The translations under genes were made by a program, and so were the position numbers. The notes beneath the pieces were generated by a model. The model was given only the letters and a program-made list of their open reading frames with translations. It was not told where the DNA came from and did not search any database. Shown here piece by piece: positions 1-7,474 of a stretch of DNA of 64,000 bases. Position 1 is the stretch's first letter. Each line of letters starts with the position of its first letter. Source of the stretch: Planococcus lenghuensis (GTDB lineage Bacteria > Bacillota > Bacilli > Bacillales_A > Planococcaceae); the NCBI RefSeq assembly GCF_001999905.1, contig NZ_CP019640.1, positions 1,902,001 to 1,966,000 of the forward strand. The letters run 5' to 3'.

Positions 1-1877
1 CGCAACGTGTTAATGGAAATGAGTTCTCCATTGACCATTTTAAATACAGACCACGTTGTTCCTATACGGCTTTGTGGAACTGTATATTCTGTATAGCCAG
101 AAGATGTATATACTTTCACCTTTGCATCTGAATTAGAAAGCGCATTGCTCCCACTAGTGTAACGGTTTGTATAATCATGGACATAGTATTGGTAGGTTCC
201 ATTCTCATTGTTGCTTATTTTAATACCGTTTATCGTTACTGTTTCTGGACCATATGATGATACGTCATCCAAATCCAACTCGGCATGCAATTGCCCATTC
301 TCATAATATTTCTTATTTGAGTAACTGATGTGAAATTGTCCGCCGCTTGCCGATTCACCGATTAAGTGGGAATCCAAGTCTCTCGGGCTTGCACCCCATT
401 CCAGCACAATCCTCATCTCATTTTCATTTAGTTGAGGAGAAAGCGTTACTTGCCTTACGACTTCTCGGCCACCGATAACCACTACATTAATATAGTTTAT
501 AGCAAATCCTGGCTTGGTTACTTCCATGGTATAGTACCCGGTCGGCAAATTTTCAAAAACATATTCTCCATTTGAGTTACTTATTGCCCTGGCTATAGAA
601 TTTCCGGTTTTCGCATTGAAGTTTTTCCGCAAAACGATTTCCGCATCGCTAATCGCTCTTCCTGTATCAGCTTGGATTACATTCCCTTTCAAAATACCAT
701 CACGCAGATTTTCATATTCTGAAGGAATTTGCAGAAGGGTTTCTAGAAATTTTTCTTCATTTTCCGCAAGTGATAACCCCTGATATTCCAATGGAATGTA
801 GCCAGCTTTTGTAATGACTAAATTTAATCCCTCTCCTGCAGGTAGGCTAAGGGTGTATACACCATCGCTGTTAGATCGGATTTGATTTCCCATAGGGGTT
901 CGATCCTCATTAAACCCTTGAATATCAGCATTTTCGATTGCTTCTTCAGTAATCGCATCTCTAATCACTCCATTAACTTTTGAAGTGCCAGTCTGGATAT
1001 ATCTATTTAAGTACTCGTTAATATCGTTGATACTTTCTCGAGTTTCGCTGCCTTCTAGGAATCGGTTCATATCCCAACTCGTATCTGCTCCATCCACCCA
1101 TTGAGTAACAGATTTTTCTTTATCGGTAAACGGTGGAAATTTAGCGTTCCCCAACGAAGGTACATCTACCCATGCTCCACTAAATGATAAGGCTGAAAAA
1201 TCATTGTGACTTGTCTGAGTCAAATCCAATTTCTGCAATGAATAGTGGTTAAAATTATTTGAATTTACATCACTCGAATTTGGAAGAAGAATATTACGAC
1301 CGTGCAGATTATCAATCGGTCGTTGGTTGAAATCTGTCTCCGTTAAATCTCTCAATAGACCAGTCTGATCTTCCGCGTCCCACCAAGACGGCACCCCTGC
1401 TCCATCCACTACATAACGTCCGCTTACAGGGAACAAAGCATGGGCTCCCTGTGCTACCGGGATAATTGGGTGATTCTCGTATTGAGGAACCTCCTCTGAA
1501 AACGGAATTTTTATTCTAGAACTTTTCCAATAATAATCATCACCAATGAGGTGCATTGTCTGACCTTCAAGATGACCTGAGACCACTACATTCTTTATTT
1601 CATTTGCTGCTGTAAGCTCAATAGTAATACTTTCCCTGTCAAAGTTATGTCTTGCCATCTCTTTGTTTGCTTTGATTGTTTTAGGATCATATGCATAGAT
1701 GAAATGATAATTGATAAATTTGCGGTTATCCCTTTCCATATATGAATAATAGACAGTTGAATTATCACGACTGCCAGTAATCTCATTGAGTCCGATTCTA
1801 TCTCCGCCGCCAATCGTGTCTCCTCCATTAATTAGATAGGAGGAATGGCCATAATTGTTCCTGTCCCTGGGATGCGA
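1..1877 (-). pseudogene. 5'-truncated surface/secreted protein with carboxypeptidase-regulatory-like and YfaP-like domains
   Basis: One minus-strand frame is open from the window edge to an in-frame TGA at 1878-1880, with no start codon near that stop, so the N-terminus is missing; the first in-frame ATG is near 1739. From N to C the frame shows an unassigned region rich in Asn and aromatic residues, a carboxypeptidase-regulatory-like beta-sandwich (about 1000-660, GVIRDAITEEAIENA), a second one (about 700-480, GNVIQADTGRAISDAEI) and a YfaP-like domain with MRIVLEWGASPRDLDSHL and YYVHDYTNRYTSG. Such domains occur in cell-surface or secreted adhesin and matrix proteins of Bacillales. The C-terminus runs off the window. 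The truncation lies beside the start of a 540-bp duplicated segment, which suggests the two were produced by the same rearrangement. Function of the intact protein is unknown. Confidence 0.75.
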
Positions 1878-1908
1878 TCACATTAAGACCACAGACAATA
1901 AAAGAAAA

Positions 1909-1934
1909 GGAGTCTCATTTATTCGTGTGACTCC
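1909..1934 (-). terminator. Rho-independent terminator of epimerase copy 1
   Basis: On the minus strand GGAGTC pairs with GACTCC and is followed by TTTTCTTTTATT. It lies about 80 bp past the epimerase stop codon and is repeated in weaker form behind copy 2. Confidence 0.7.
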
Positions 1935-2012
1935 TTCCAATGGTTTTATCTATGATTTACATCACTTACTATATTTCTTGTTCTTTATTAACGCTTAAGT
2001 AATCAGCCCTTG

Positions 2013-2423
2013 TTATTTTTGATACTCACAAAGCTCAATCAATGTTCCATCAGTTGATACAGGATTAATATAAATGAGCTTTCTCCCCCGGGAGTTCACA
2101 CGTAGTGTGTCCTCCAAAAAGCGTACTCCGTTTTGACGAGCCTCAAGTATTGCTTGATCCAAATCGTCTACTTGATACGCAACATGATGGACTCCTTTTC
2201 CTTTTTGTCTTATAAATCGAGCTATAGGTGAATCATTATTCGTCGGTTCCAATAATTCAATGGTTTGACCATTAGTTTCCATTACAGCCACATGTACTTC
2301 AACGCCAGCTGTGTTGCTAGTGTAACGATCTGTTAATGAACCGTTTAACACATTCAAATAAAAAGGCAGAGCTTCATCAATGCTTCTAACGGCTACTCCA
2401 ATGTGATCTAAAACAGCTTCCAA
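2013..2423 (-). CDS. Methylmalonyl-CoA epimerase-like VOC protein, copy 1
   Basis: A 136-residue vicinal-oxygen-chelate protein matching the methylmalonyl-CoA epimerase/glyoxalase type. It has two beta-alpha-beta-beta-beta modules: LDHIGVAVRSIDEALPFY with a metal-ligand His near the N-terminus, then GVHHVAYQVDDLDQAI with the second-module His, and the C-terminal metal Glu in GTLIELCEY. The family epimerises (2R)/(2S)-methylmalonyl-CoA in propionate metabolism, but no mutase or carboxylase lies nearby, so the substrate is open. I chose the TTG start at 2423 because AAAGGAGG sits seven bases upstream; longer reading-frame extensions run into the neighbouring TnpB element end. A near-identical copy lies at 15532-15951. 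Identity as a VOC enzyme is firm, the exact reaction is not. Confidence 0.8.
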   Translation of the reverse strand: MEAVLDHIGVAVRSIDEALPFYLNVLNGSLTDRYTSNTAGVEVHVAVMETNGQTIELLEPTNNDSPIARFIRQKGKGVHHVAYQVDDLDQAILEARQNGVRFLEDTLRVNSRGRKLIYINPVSTDGTLIELCEYQK

Positions 2424-2465
2424 ACTAATTCCTCCTTTTAGTATCACCAGAAAGTATACACTACG

Positions 2466-2640
2466 TGAACTACCCACCACTTAATTTCCTTCGAAAATTT
2501 GAAGTGGGGGCTTCAGGGAGACTTCGCTCCCTTCTTTTATTGCTTGGTCATCCACGGGGCTAACGCCCGATGTCACAAGCCTTGAATTCGTGGCGTCCCA
2601 GCCACTACTGATCGTGATCGGAATTAGTTCGACACAGGAT
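2466..2640 (-). ncRNA. Putative omega RNA (reRNA) overlapping the tnpB 3' end
   Basis: TnpB nucleases use a guide RNA transcribed from the 3' part of tnpB through the right end of the element, with the guide taken from flanking DNA. Here the region after the tnpB stop is non-coding, GC-rich and strongly foldable, and ends in the right-end hairpin at 2474-2510. The position is inferred from family knowledge; the RNA itself is not demonstrated. The predicted guide would begin just beyond GTTCAC, toward lower coordinates. Confidence 0.45.
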
Positions 2641-3961
2641 CTGCCAAGAACCCCGTGTCCAGCAAGGCGTGGATTCCGTAGTTTTTGAGATTGAGGGCCG
2701 CATTATGGTCCCGATCCAATTCCGCATGGCAGCTTTCACACGCATACGTCCGCTCGGAAAGCCGCAGACGTTCTTTTTTGTGTCCGCAGGCGCTGCACAG
2801 CTTACTTGATGGGAAGAACCGATCAGCGACAATATAATGCTTTCCCTTTCGTTCCGCCTTGTATTTCAGCATGCCGCGGAACATCCCGAATCCATTGTCA
2901 TGCAGTTTCTTGCCGAGCTTCAGGCACTGCGCCAAATTCGTCAAATCCAGGTCTTCCACCACAATCGCATCGTAATCATTGGTTATCTGATGACTGCGCT
3001 TGTGAAGGAAATCGTTCCGCTGGTTGGCCGCCTTCGCCATGGTCTTTTGATAGTGTACAACTGTTTGCCGGTAGTTCTTCGAATAGACAGGCTGTCCGTT
3101 TTCATCTTTCATCGCGCGTTCTTTCATCCGGGCCAGTGATTTGTTCAGCCGCCGCTGCCGTTTCCCGATCAATTCATGGAAACGCGGATAGCCCGCTTTT
3201 TTCCCGTCGCTGTCCACGTATAAACCGGATTGGCTGTAGTCCAATGCGGTCATGTTGGCTGCCAAGACCGTTTCCTTCAGCGGTGCTTTTTCGAACGGAT
3301 AGTCCACAGAAATCGATGCCAGATATCGGGTGCCTTCCCGCTTGAGGGTCACTTTTTTAACCAGCCCATCGGCGGGCAGTTCCCGATGCAATCGAACGGG
3401 TATACCTTCAGGGAATTTCGGAATCCGCAGAAACGTCGCGCCGTCCCTCGGCTCGATGCGGATATTCCCATTCGTCTGGTTGGTTGTATAGCTGAATCCG
3501 CCTTGCTTTTTACTGTGGAATTTCGGCAGCCCCTTGACATCTTGAAGGGAAGGCACATAGCCGGCTTTCATCTTTTTCTGTACAGATTTCTTGTAGTGCA
3601 GCGGGCGCGTACCGTAGGTCTCGTTATATTTTTTGATGGCTGCCTGAAAACGGATTTTGGCATCGTTGTACACAAACGAATCAGTCGACCGATCCAGGAA
3701 ATCATAGCGCTGGGTGATCGTCGTGTAATTCGGAACCCTGTAGGTCAGAAACCCGCCTGAAAACCCGACGGCTTCCAAGTGGTCGTACAATCCCGCGACG
3801 TATTCGTTGTACACTTTCCGCTCACATCCGAATGCCATCTCCAGACACTGCTTCTGTTCATCCGTCGGAAAAATGGCATAACGGAACGCGCCTGTTATCC
3901 ACCCGTCAGGCAATTGCTTTTTCGTGCCTTTGATGTGACGTCCCTTCTTGTCAGCCGCCAT
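2624..3961 (-). CDS. tnpB: TnpB RNA-guided DNA endonuclease (IS605 OrfB family)
   Basis: A 445-residue TnpB, slightly longer than the roughly 400-residue norm. The RuvC-like triad is visible in order: Asp in MTALDYSQSGLYVDSDG, Glu in DAIVVEDLDLTNLA, and Asp in CHAELDRDHNAALNL. A four-Cys zinc finger (CSACGHKK and YACESC) lies between the last two, as is usual. The start at 3961 is chosen because AAGGAGG lies seven bases before it. The frame stays open upstream but with poor starts. All catalytic residues are present, so the nuclease may be active. The family cuts DNA guided by omega RNA, which favours retention of the element. No accompanying tnpA exists in the window. Confidence 0.9.
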   Translation of the reverse strand: MAADKKGRHIKGTKKQLPDGWITGAFRYAIFPTDEQKQCLEMAFGCERKVYNEYVAGLYDHLEAVGFSGGFLTYRVPNYTTITQRYDFLDRSTDSFVYNDAKIRFQAAIKKYNETYGTRPLHYKKSVQKKMKAGYVPSLQDVKGLPKFHSKKQGGFSYTTNQTNGNIRIEPRDGATFLRIPKFPEGIPVRLHRELPADGLVKKVTLKREGTRYLASISVDYPFEKAPLKETVLAANMTALDYSQSGLYVDSDGKKAGYPRFHELIGKRQRRLNKSLARMKERAMKDENGQPVYSKNYRQTVVHYQKTMAKAANQRNDFLHKRSHQITNDYDAIVVEDLDLTNLAQCLKLGKKLHDNGFGMFRGMLKYKAERKGKHYIVADRFFPSSKLCSACGHKKERLRLSERTYACESCHAELDRDHNAALNLKNYGIHALLDTGFLADPVSN

Positions 3962-4065
3962 GACGATGCCTCCTTCCTGTTCATTCATTGCCATTTGCAC
4001 ACCGGAACTCACGTTCTGTTTATGTCGAATATACAGGCTATTTTGACAAAAAGAAAAGAAAAAAT

Positions 4066-4081
4066 GTCGGCATTCGCCGAC
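4066..4081. other. Hairpin near left end of the tnpB element
   Basis: Perfect inverted repeat GTCGGC-ATTC-GCCGAC about 100 bp upstream of the tnpB start. Imperfect subterminal hairpins in this position are the substrate of IS605-type TnpA. The exact left boundary is not seen. Confidence 0.4.
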
Positions 4082-4170
4082 CGAAGTTCATCCCCCCTGC
4101 TCGCTCCGCTGCCTGAGGATGGGGACTTCTTTCGGAGCTCGTTAAAAAAACCGAAAGCATAAAGTGCATA

Positions 4171-4510
4171 GTGCCATATTGCTCTTCTTTTCGGACCGAG
4201 TTCATTTTCATTAAGTTAAAACTACCTCTTTCAAGGCCTCGTGAAAGTCTCGTGTCTCGAGGGCAATCAATCCATATTGAGTAATCATACTTATCGATTA
4301 ACCCATCACGAAGGGAATAAAAACCTTCTATATTAGAACGTGTTCGCTATTGGACTCTTGCTTTTGAAAACGACCTTTAGTTAACAGCGAGCGAGGAACA
4401 GGACGGATCAAAATGGATAGCATAAAATTGCAATCCTATGTCAAATACTATTGGTTACCGTCTGACCGCACTTGGTACTGCTTAAAATTCACCGCAAGCT
4501 GTCTATGCTA
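4171..4510. other. Intergenic region, no gene seen
   Basis: No frame with a ribosome binding site or recognisable protein. The right-hand end holds the likely promoter of the LysR gene, with TACAAT near 4510 as a plausible -10. The rest is unassigned and moderately AT-rich. Confidence 0.5.
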
Positions 4511-4548
4511 CAATAAAACCGCATGATGAAGGCGGGGAGGAAAAGCGG

Positions 4549-5457
4549 ATGACATTCCAACAGTTAAAATATGTAATCGAAGTGGCGAGGAATCGATCGA
4601 TTAGCAGAGCAGCGCAGCGATTGTTTATTAGTCAACCGAGTTTGTCCAATGCCATCAAAGAATTGGAAAATGAATTGGGGATTACCATTTTTTCACGTAC
4701 GAATAAGGGAATTGTCATTACTTCTGAGGGTACGAAGTTTTTAGGGTACGCAAGACAGGTGATTGAACAGACAGACTTGCTGGAAAGTCAATATCTTAAT
4801 ACGGCACAACCATCACAACAGCATTTTTCTGTATCGGCACAACATTATGCCTTTGCAGTCAGTGCATTTGTAAAATTATTAAAAGATTATGACCGGGATG
4901 AATATGAATTCACCTTACGAGAAACCAAGACGTATGAAATCATTGATGATGTAAGAGACCTTCGCAGTGAAATCGGCATTTTATACTTGAATGAATTCAA
5001 TCGACAGGTGATTTCCAAGTTTCTAAGAGAGGGAAATTTAACGTTTCACAAACTATTTGAAGCAGATCCGCATGTATTTATCAGCTCGACGAATCCACTT
5101 GCGGCCCAGGAGTATGTGACCCTGGAGGATTTGGATCCTTTTCCTTACCTTTCTTTTGAACAAGGGGATTATAACTCGTTTTATTTTTCTGAAGAGGTAC
5201 TCAGCACAATTTCGAGACCGAAAAATATCCGCGTAAGTGATCGGGCAACGTTATTTAACTTATTGATCGGGTTGAACGGCTATACGATTTCAACAGGAAT
5301 CATCAGTTATGATATCAACGATGATGATATTGTGGCGCTTCCACTAAAGGTGGATGAACGCATTACGGTCGGCTATATTACACGTAAAAATGTTACAAAC
5401 AGTCTGCTGGCAACGCTTTATATTGACTACTTGAAAGAAACCATATTAGATAAATAA
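4549..5457 (+). CDS. LysR-family regulator, probably of methionine/sulfur metabolism
   Basis: A 302-residue LysR-type regulator of ordinary length. The N-terminal winged helix-turn-helix is clear (MTFQQLKYVIEVARNRSISR, then QPSLSNAIKELENELG), followed by the two-lobed effector domain from about residue 90. GGGGAGG precedes the ATG by nine bases. The next gene on the same strand, 110 bp away, is a homocysteine S-methyltransferase, and the gap contains a palindrome matching the MET-box of MtaR/MetR-type regulators. I infer that it controls that gene, perhaps with homocysteine as co-inducer; the effector is not shown by the sequence. Members of this clade also regulate cysteine uptake and sulfonate genes, so the assignment is probable rather than certain. 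Confidence 0.85.
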   Translation: MTFQQLKYVIEVARNRSISRAAQRLFISQPSLSNAIKELENELGITIFSRTNKGIVITSEGTKFLGYARQVIEQTDLLESQYLNTAQPSQQHFSVSAQHYAFAVSAFVKLLKDYDRDEYEFTLRETKTYEIIDDVRDLRSEIGILYLNEFNRQVISKFLREGNLTFHKLFEADPHVFISSTNPLAAQEYVTLEDLDPFPYLSFEQGDYNSFYFSEEVLSTISRPKNIRVSDRATLFNLLIGLNGYTISTGIISYDINDDDIVALPLKVDERITVGYITRKNVTNSLLATLYIDYLKETILDK

Positions 5458-5464
5458 ACCTGTC

Positions 5465-5480
5465 TATAGTTTAAAACTAT
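5465..5480. promoter_or_regulatory. MET-box-like LysR operator
   Basis: The palindrome ATAGTTT-A-AAACTAT at 5466-5480, preceded by T, matches the MET-box (TATAGTTnnnAACTATA) described for MtaR/MetR in Streptococcaceae. It lies about 90 bp before the methyltransferase start and just after the LysR stop codon, where an activator site is expected. Confidence 0.7.
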
Positions 5481-5566
5481 GCCGAACGATAGAATTTAGG
5501 AGTTACGCTATATGATTGCTCCGATGCTACACTAACCTCAATTCAAAGAAAAAGGGAGAGAGTTAG

Positions 5567-6625
5567 ATGGCAGCGGAGAAAAGAAGTTTGGAACAAAGGT
5601 TAAATGAAGGCACCGTCATTGTAGGAGAAGGGTATTTGTTTGAACTGGAACGGAGAGGATATCTGCAAGCGGGGTCTTTCGTGCCGGAGGTGGCTTTGGA
5701 AAATCCAGATGCTTTAAAGCAAGTATATCGGGATTATATGAAAGCTGGTTCAGATGTGGTTTTAGCATTTACCTATAATGGCCACCGTGAAAAAATGAGA
5801 ATCATCGGCAAAGAACATTTACTTGAGCCTTTGAACCGAAGCGCGATCCGTTTGGCGAAAGAAGTAGCGGCAGAACACCCGACCGAAGAAGCGTTAGTTG
5901 CAGGAAACATTTCAAATACGAATATTTTCGACCCTGAAGATGTTGAATCTAAGGAGAAAGTAAGAAGTATTTTTGCAGAGATGGTCCAGTGGGGAAAAGA
6001 AGAAGGCGTAGATTTCATCAATGCTGAAACTTTTTATTACCACGAAGAAGCTGTTATTGCGTTAGAAGAAATTCAAAAACAAGGCTTGCCGGCAGTTGTT
6101 ACATTAGGGTTGATGGGCGAGAATATATTGCGCGACGGTTACACGGTAGAAGACTCTTGTCGGATTCTTGCAGAAAAAGGCGCCTTAGTTGTTGGAATGA
6201 ACTGTTTCCGCGGCCCTGCTACAATGCAGCCCTATCTCCAGAAAATCAGAGAAGAGGTAGACGGTTTTGTTGGGGGGTTGCCAATCCCCTACCGAACATC
6301 AGAAGAACACCCGACATTCTTTAACTTACCTGATGGCGGATGCAGCTGTGCCCTGCCAACCGAAACAACTTTCCCGACATCGTTAGATCCGCTTTATCAT
6401 AATCGATATGAATTAGCGGAATGGGCGAAAGAAGCTCAAAACATCGGTATTAATTATATCGGCCTTTGCTGTGGAGCGTCACCTGCCATGATAAGGGCAG
6501 TAGCAGAAGCAACAGGAATCCAAACAATCAACTCGAAATATTCACCAGATATGGAGAAGCACTTCTTATTCGGGCAAGATAAAACATTAAAGGATCACAA
6601 TCTAGCCTACCGAACAAAAGCATAA
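5567..6625 (+). CDS. Homocysteine S-methyltransferase
   Basis: A 352-residue zinc-dependent methyltransferase of the MmuM/BHMT family. It would transfer a methyl group from S-methylmethionine, betaine or a similar donor to homocysteine, giving methionine. The N-terminal GEGYLFELERRGY and AGSDVVLAFTYNGHREKM match the barrel start. The three zinc-binding cysteines are present: Cys213 in GMNCFRG and Cys301-Cys302 in GLCCGASP. AAAGGGAGAG precedes the ATG. It follows the LysR gene and a MET-box and ends at a strong terminator, so it is probably a single-gene unit activated when methionine is short. The donor is unresolved; the length and the DGGCSCALPTETTFPTSLDP insert fit the betaine/dimethylsulfide-type subgroup as well as MmuM. 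Confidence 0.85.
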   Translation: MAAEKRSLEQRLNEGTVIVGEGYLFELERRGYLQAGSFVPEVALENPDALKQVYRDYMKAGSDVVLAFTYNGHREKMRIIGKEHLLEPLNRSAIRLAKEVAAEHPTEEALVAGNISNTNIFDPEDVESKEKVRSIFAEMVQWGKEEGVDFINAETFYYHEEAVIALEEIQKQGLPAVVTLGLMGENILRDGYTVEDSCRILAEKGALVVGMNCFRGPATMQPYLQKIREEVDGFVGGLPIPYRTSEEHPTFFNLPDGGCSCALPTETTFPTSLDPLYHNRYELAEWAKEAQNIGINYIGLCCGASPAMIRAVAEATGIQTINSKYSPDMEKHFLFGQDKTLKDHNLAYRTKA

Positions 6626-6634
6626 GTATATGAG

Positions 6635-6670
6635 GACTCACTCTTAGGGATTAAAGAGTGAGTCTTTTCT
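6635..6670 (+). terminator. Terminator of the methyltransferase gene
   Basis: GACTCACTCTT pairs with AAGAGTGAGTC and is followed by TTTTCT, ten bases past the stop codon. Confidence 0.9.
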
Positions 6671-6832
6671 AAAAAACAAGGTATTTATTTTAGACGCTTA
6701 CTTTTAAAACATCTGAATACCCAATAGATTTGTCTACAATTAGCATTAGTTGCATGAGTAGATGTTTAGCGTCTTCTCTGTATTCACATAATCCAATTAA
6801 GGTTTTTATGTCGGGAGCTTTTTCTAATTCTG

Positions 6833-7213
6833 TTAAGAAGTCGCCCGCTGAATAATAATTTTTAAGGTGGCCTCATTCCGGTTTTGCTTCACATATTCCA
6901 TTCCGAGTTTGAATTTGGTCTGGGCCAATTGAAACTGCAGGTCAGACGGCTCATTTCGTGCCGCATCATCATCAAGCTCGATTTTATCGACTTCCCCATT
7001 GATCAGCCGTTCGACCGCTTTGACATATTCCGGATTATCCACTTTGAACCCTTCTTTCAGCAAGCGGATCGTGCCTTCTTCATCGATGAAAATTCCATTC
7101 GGAATCGCTTTGAACTGGAACTGATTGACCAGCGTATTGTTTTCATCGACAACCGTCGGGAAGGTTGTTCCTTTTATATAGGGTTTCACAACTTCCGGTC
7201 CCTGGCCTTTTTA
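6833..7213 (-). pseudogene. Remnant of a thioredoxin-fold (TlpA/ResA-like) protein
   Basis: The surviving frame covers the second half of a redoxin-type domain: VKPYIKGTTFPTVVDE, then FKAIPNGIFIDEEGTIRLL, with the cis-Pro loop, and a C-terminal helical part (FKLGMEYVKQNRNEA). The N-terminal half with the CxxC active site is absent, because a stop codon lies just upstream of the homologous region near 7214. The C-terminus becomes unlike the family after NRNEA. It is therefore cut at both ends and cannot be an active oxidoreductase. The next 250 bp toward the protease gene contains no recognisable gene. Confidence 0.65.
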
Positions 7214-7474
7214 TACTTGGAATGGCAAGAAAGGAATTGGCGGCCATCTTCATAATTCATAAACCAACTCTCTTTCACGCTTTGTCCTGCCTCGCTTTAG
7301 CCTCTTTGCTTACTGCACTTAGTACTAGCTCTTCTACACCTTTTGGAGTAGAAGGAAAATACGTTCAAGGTAGTAACCATTTCTTCCTTTTGGTGAATAG
7401 AATACATTTCTGAATTTTGTTTCAATAAGAACAAGAGGAAATCAAAAATCTACGAACCTGAAGGGATGATCGGG

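Larger units (their letters stand above)
1898..2441. repeat. Long direct repeat, copy 1 (epimerase gene plus terminator)
   Basis: This segment recurs nearly base for base at about 15429-15968, with only scattered substitutions. It holds the terminator, the 3' spacer and the whole epimerase gene including its ribosome binding site. Similarity stops just upstream of the ribosome binding site, where copy 1 meets the TnpB element end and copy 2 meets unrelated DNA. Confidence 0.9.
2465..4170 (-). mobile_element. IS200/IS605-type element carrying only tnpB
   Basis: A tnpB gene without tnpA, with subterminal hairpins on each side. The right end (2465-2515) has the arms CCCACCACTT and AAGTGGGGG followed, on the minus strand, by GTTCAC, a typical IS605-group right end. 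The left end is less certain; a GTCGGC/GCCGAC hairpin lies at 4066-4081 and further foldable sequence extends to about 4160. Without TnpA it could move only with a transposase supplied from elsewhere. Its right end abuts the duplicated epimerase gene. Limits are approximate. Confidence 0.65.

Noticed and set aside
2806-3345. Long plus-strand frames across the tnpB gene
   Set aside because: They lie antisense to a well-supported TnpB gene, lack ribosome binding sites and show no protein character.
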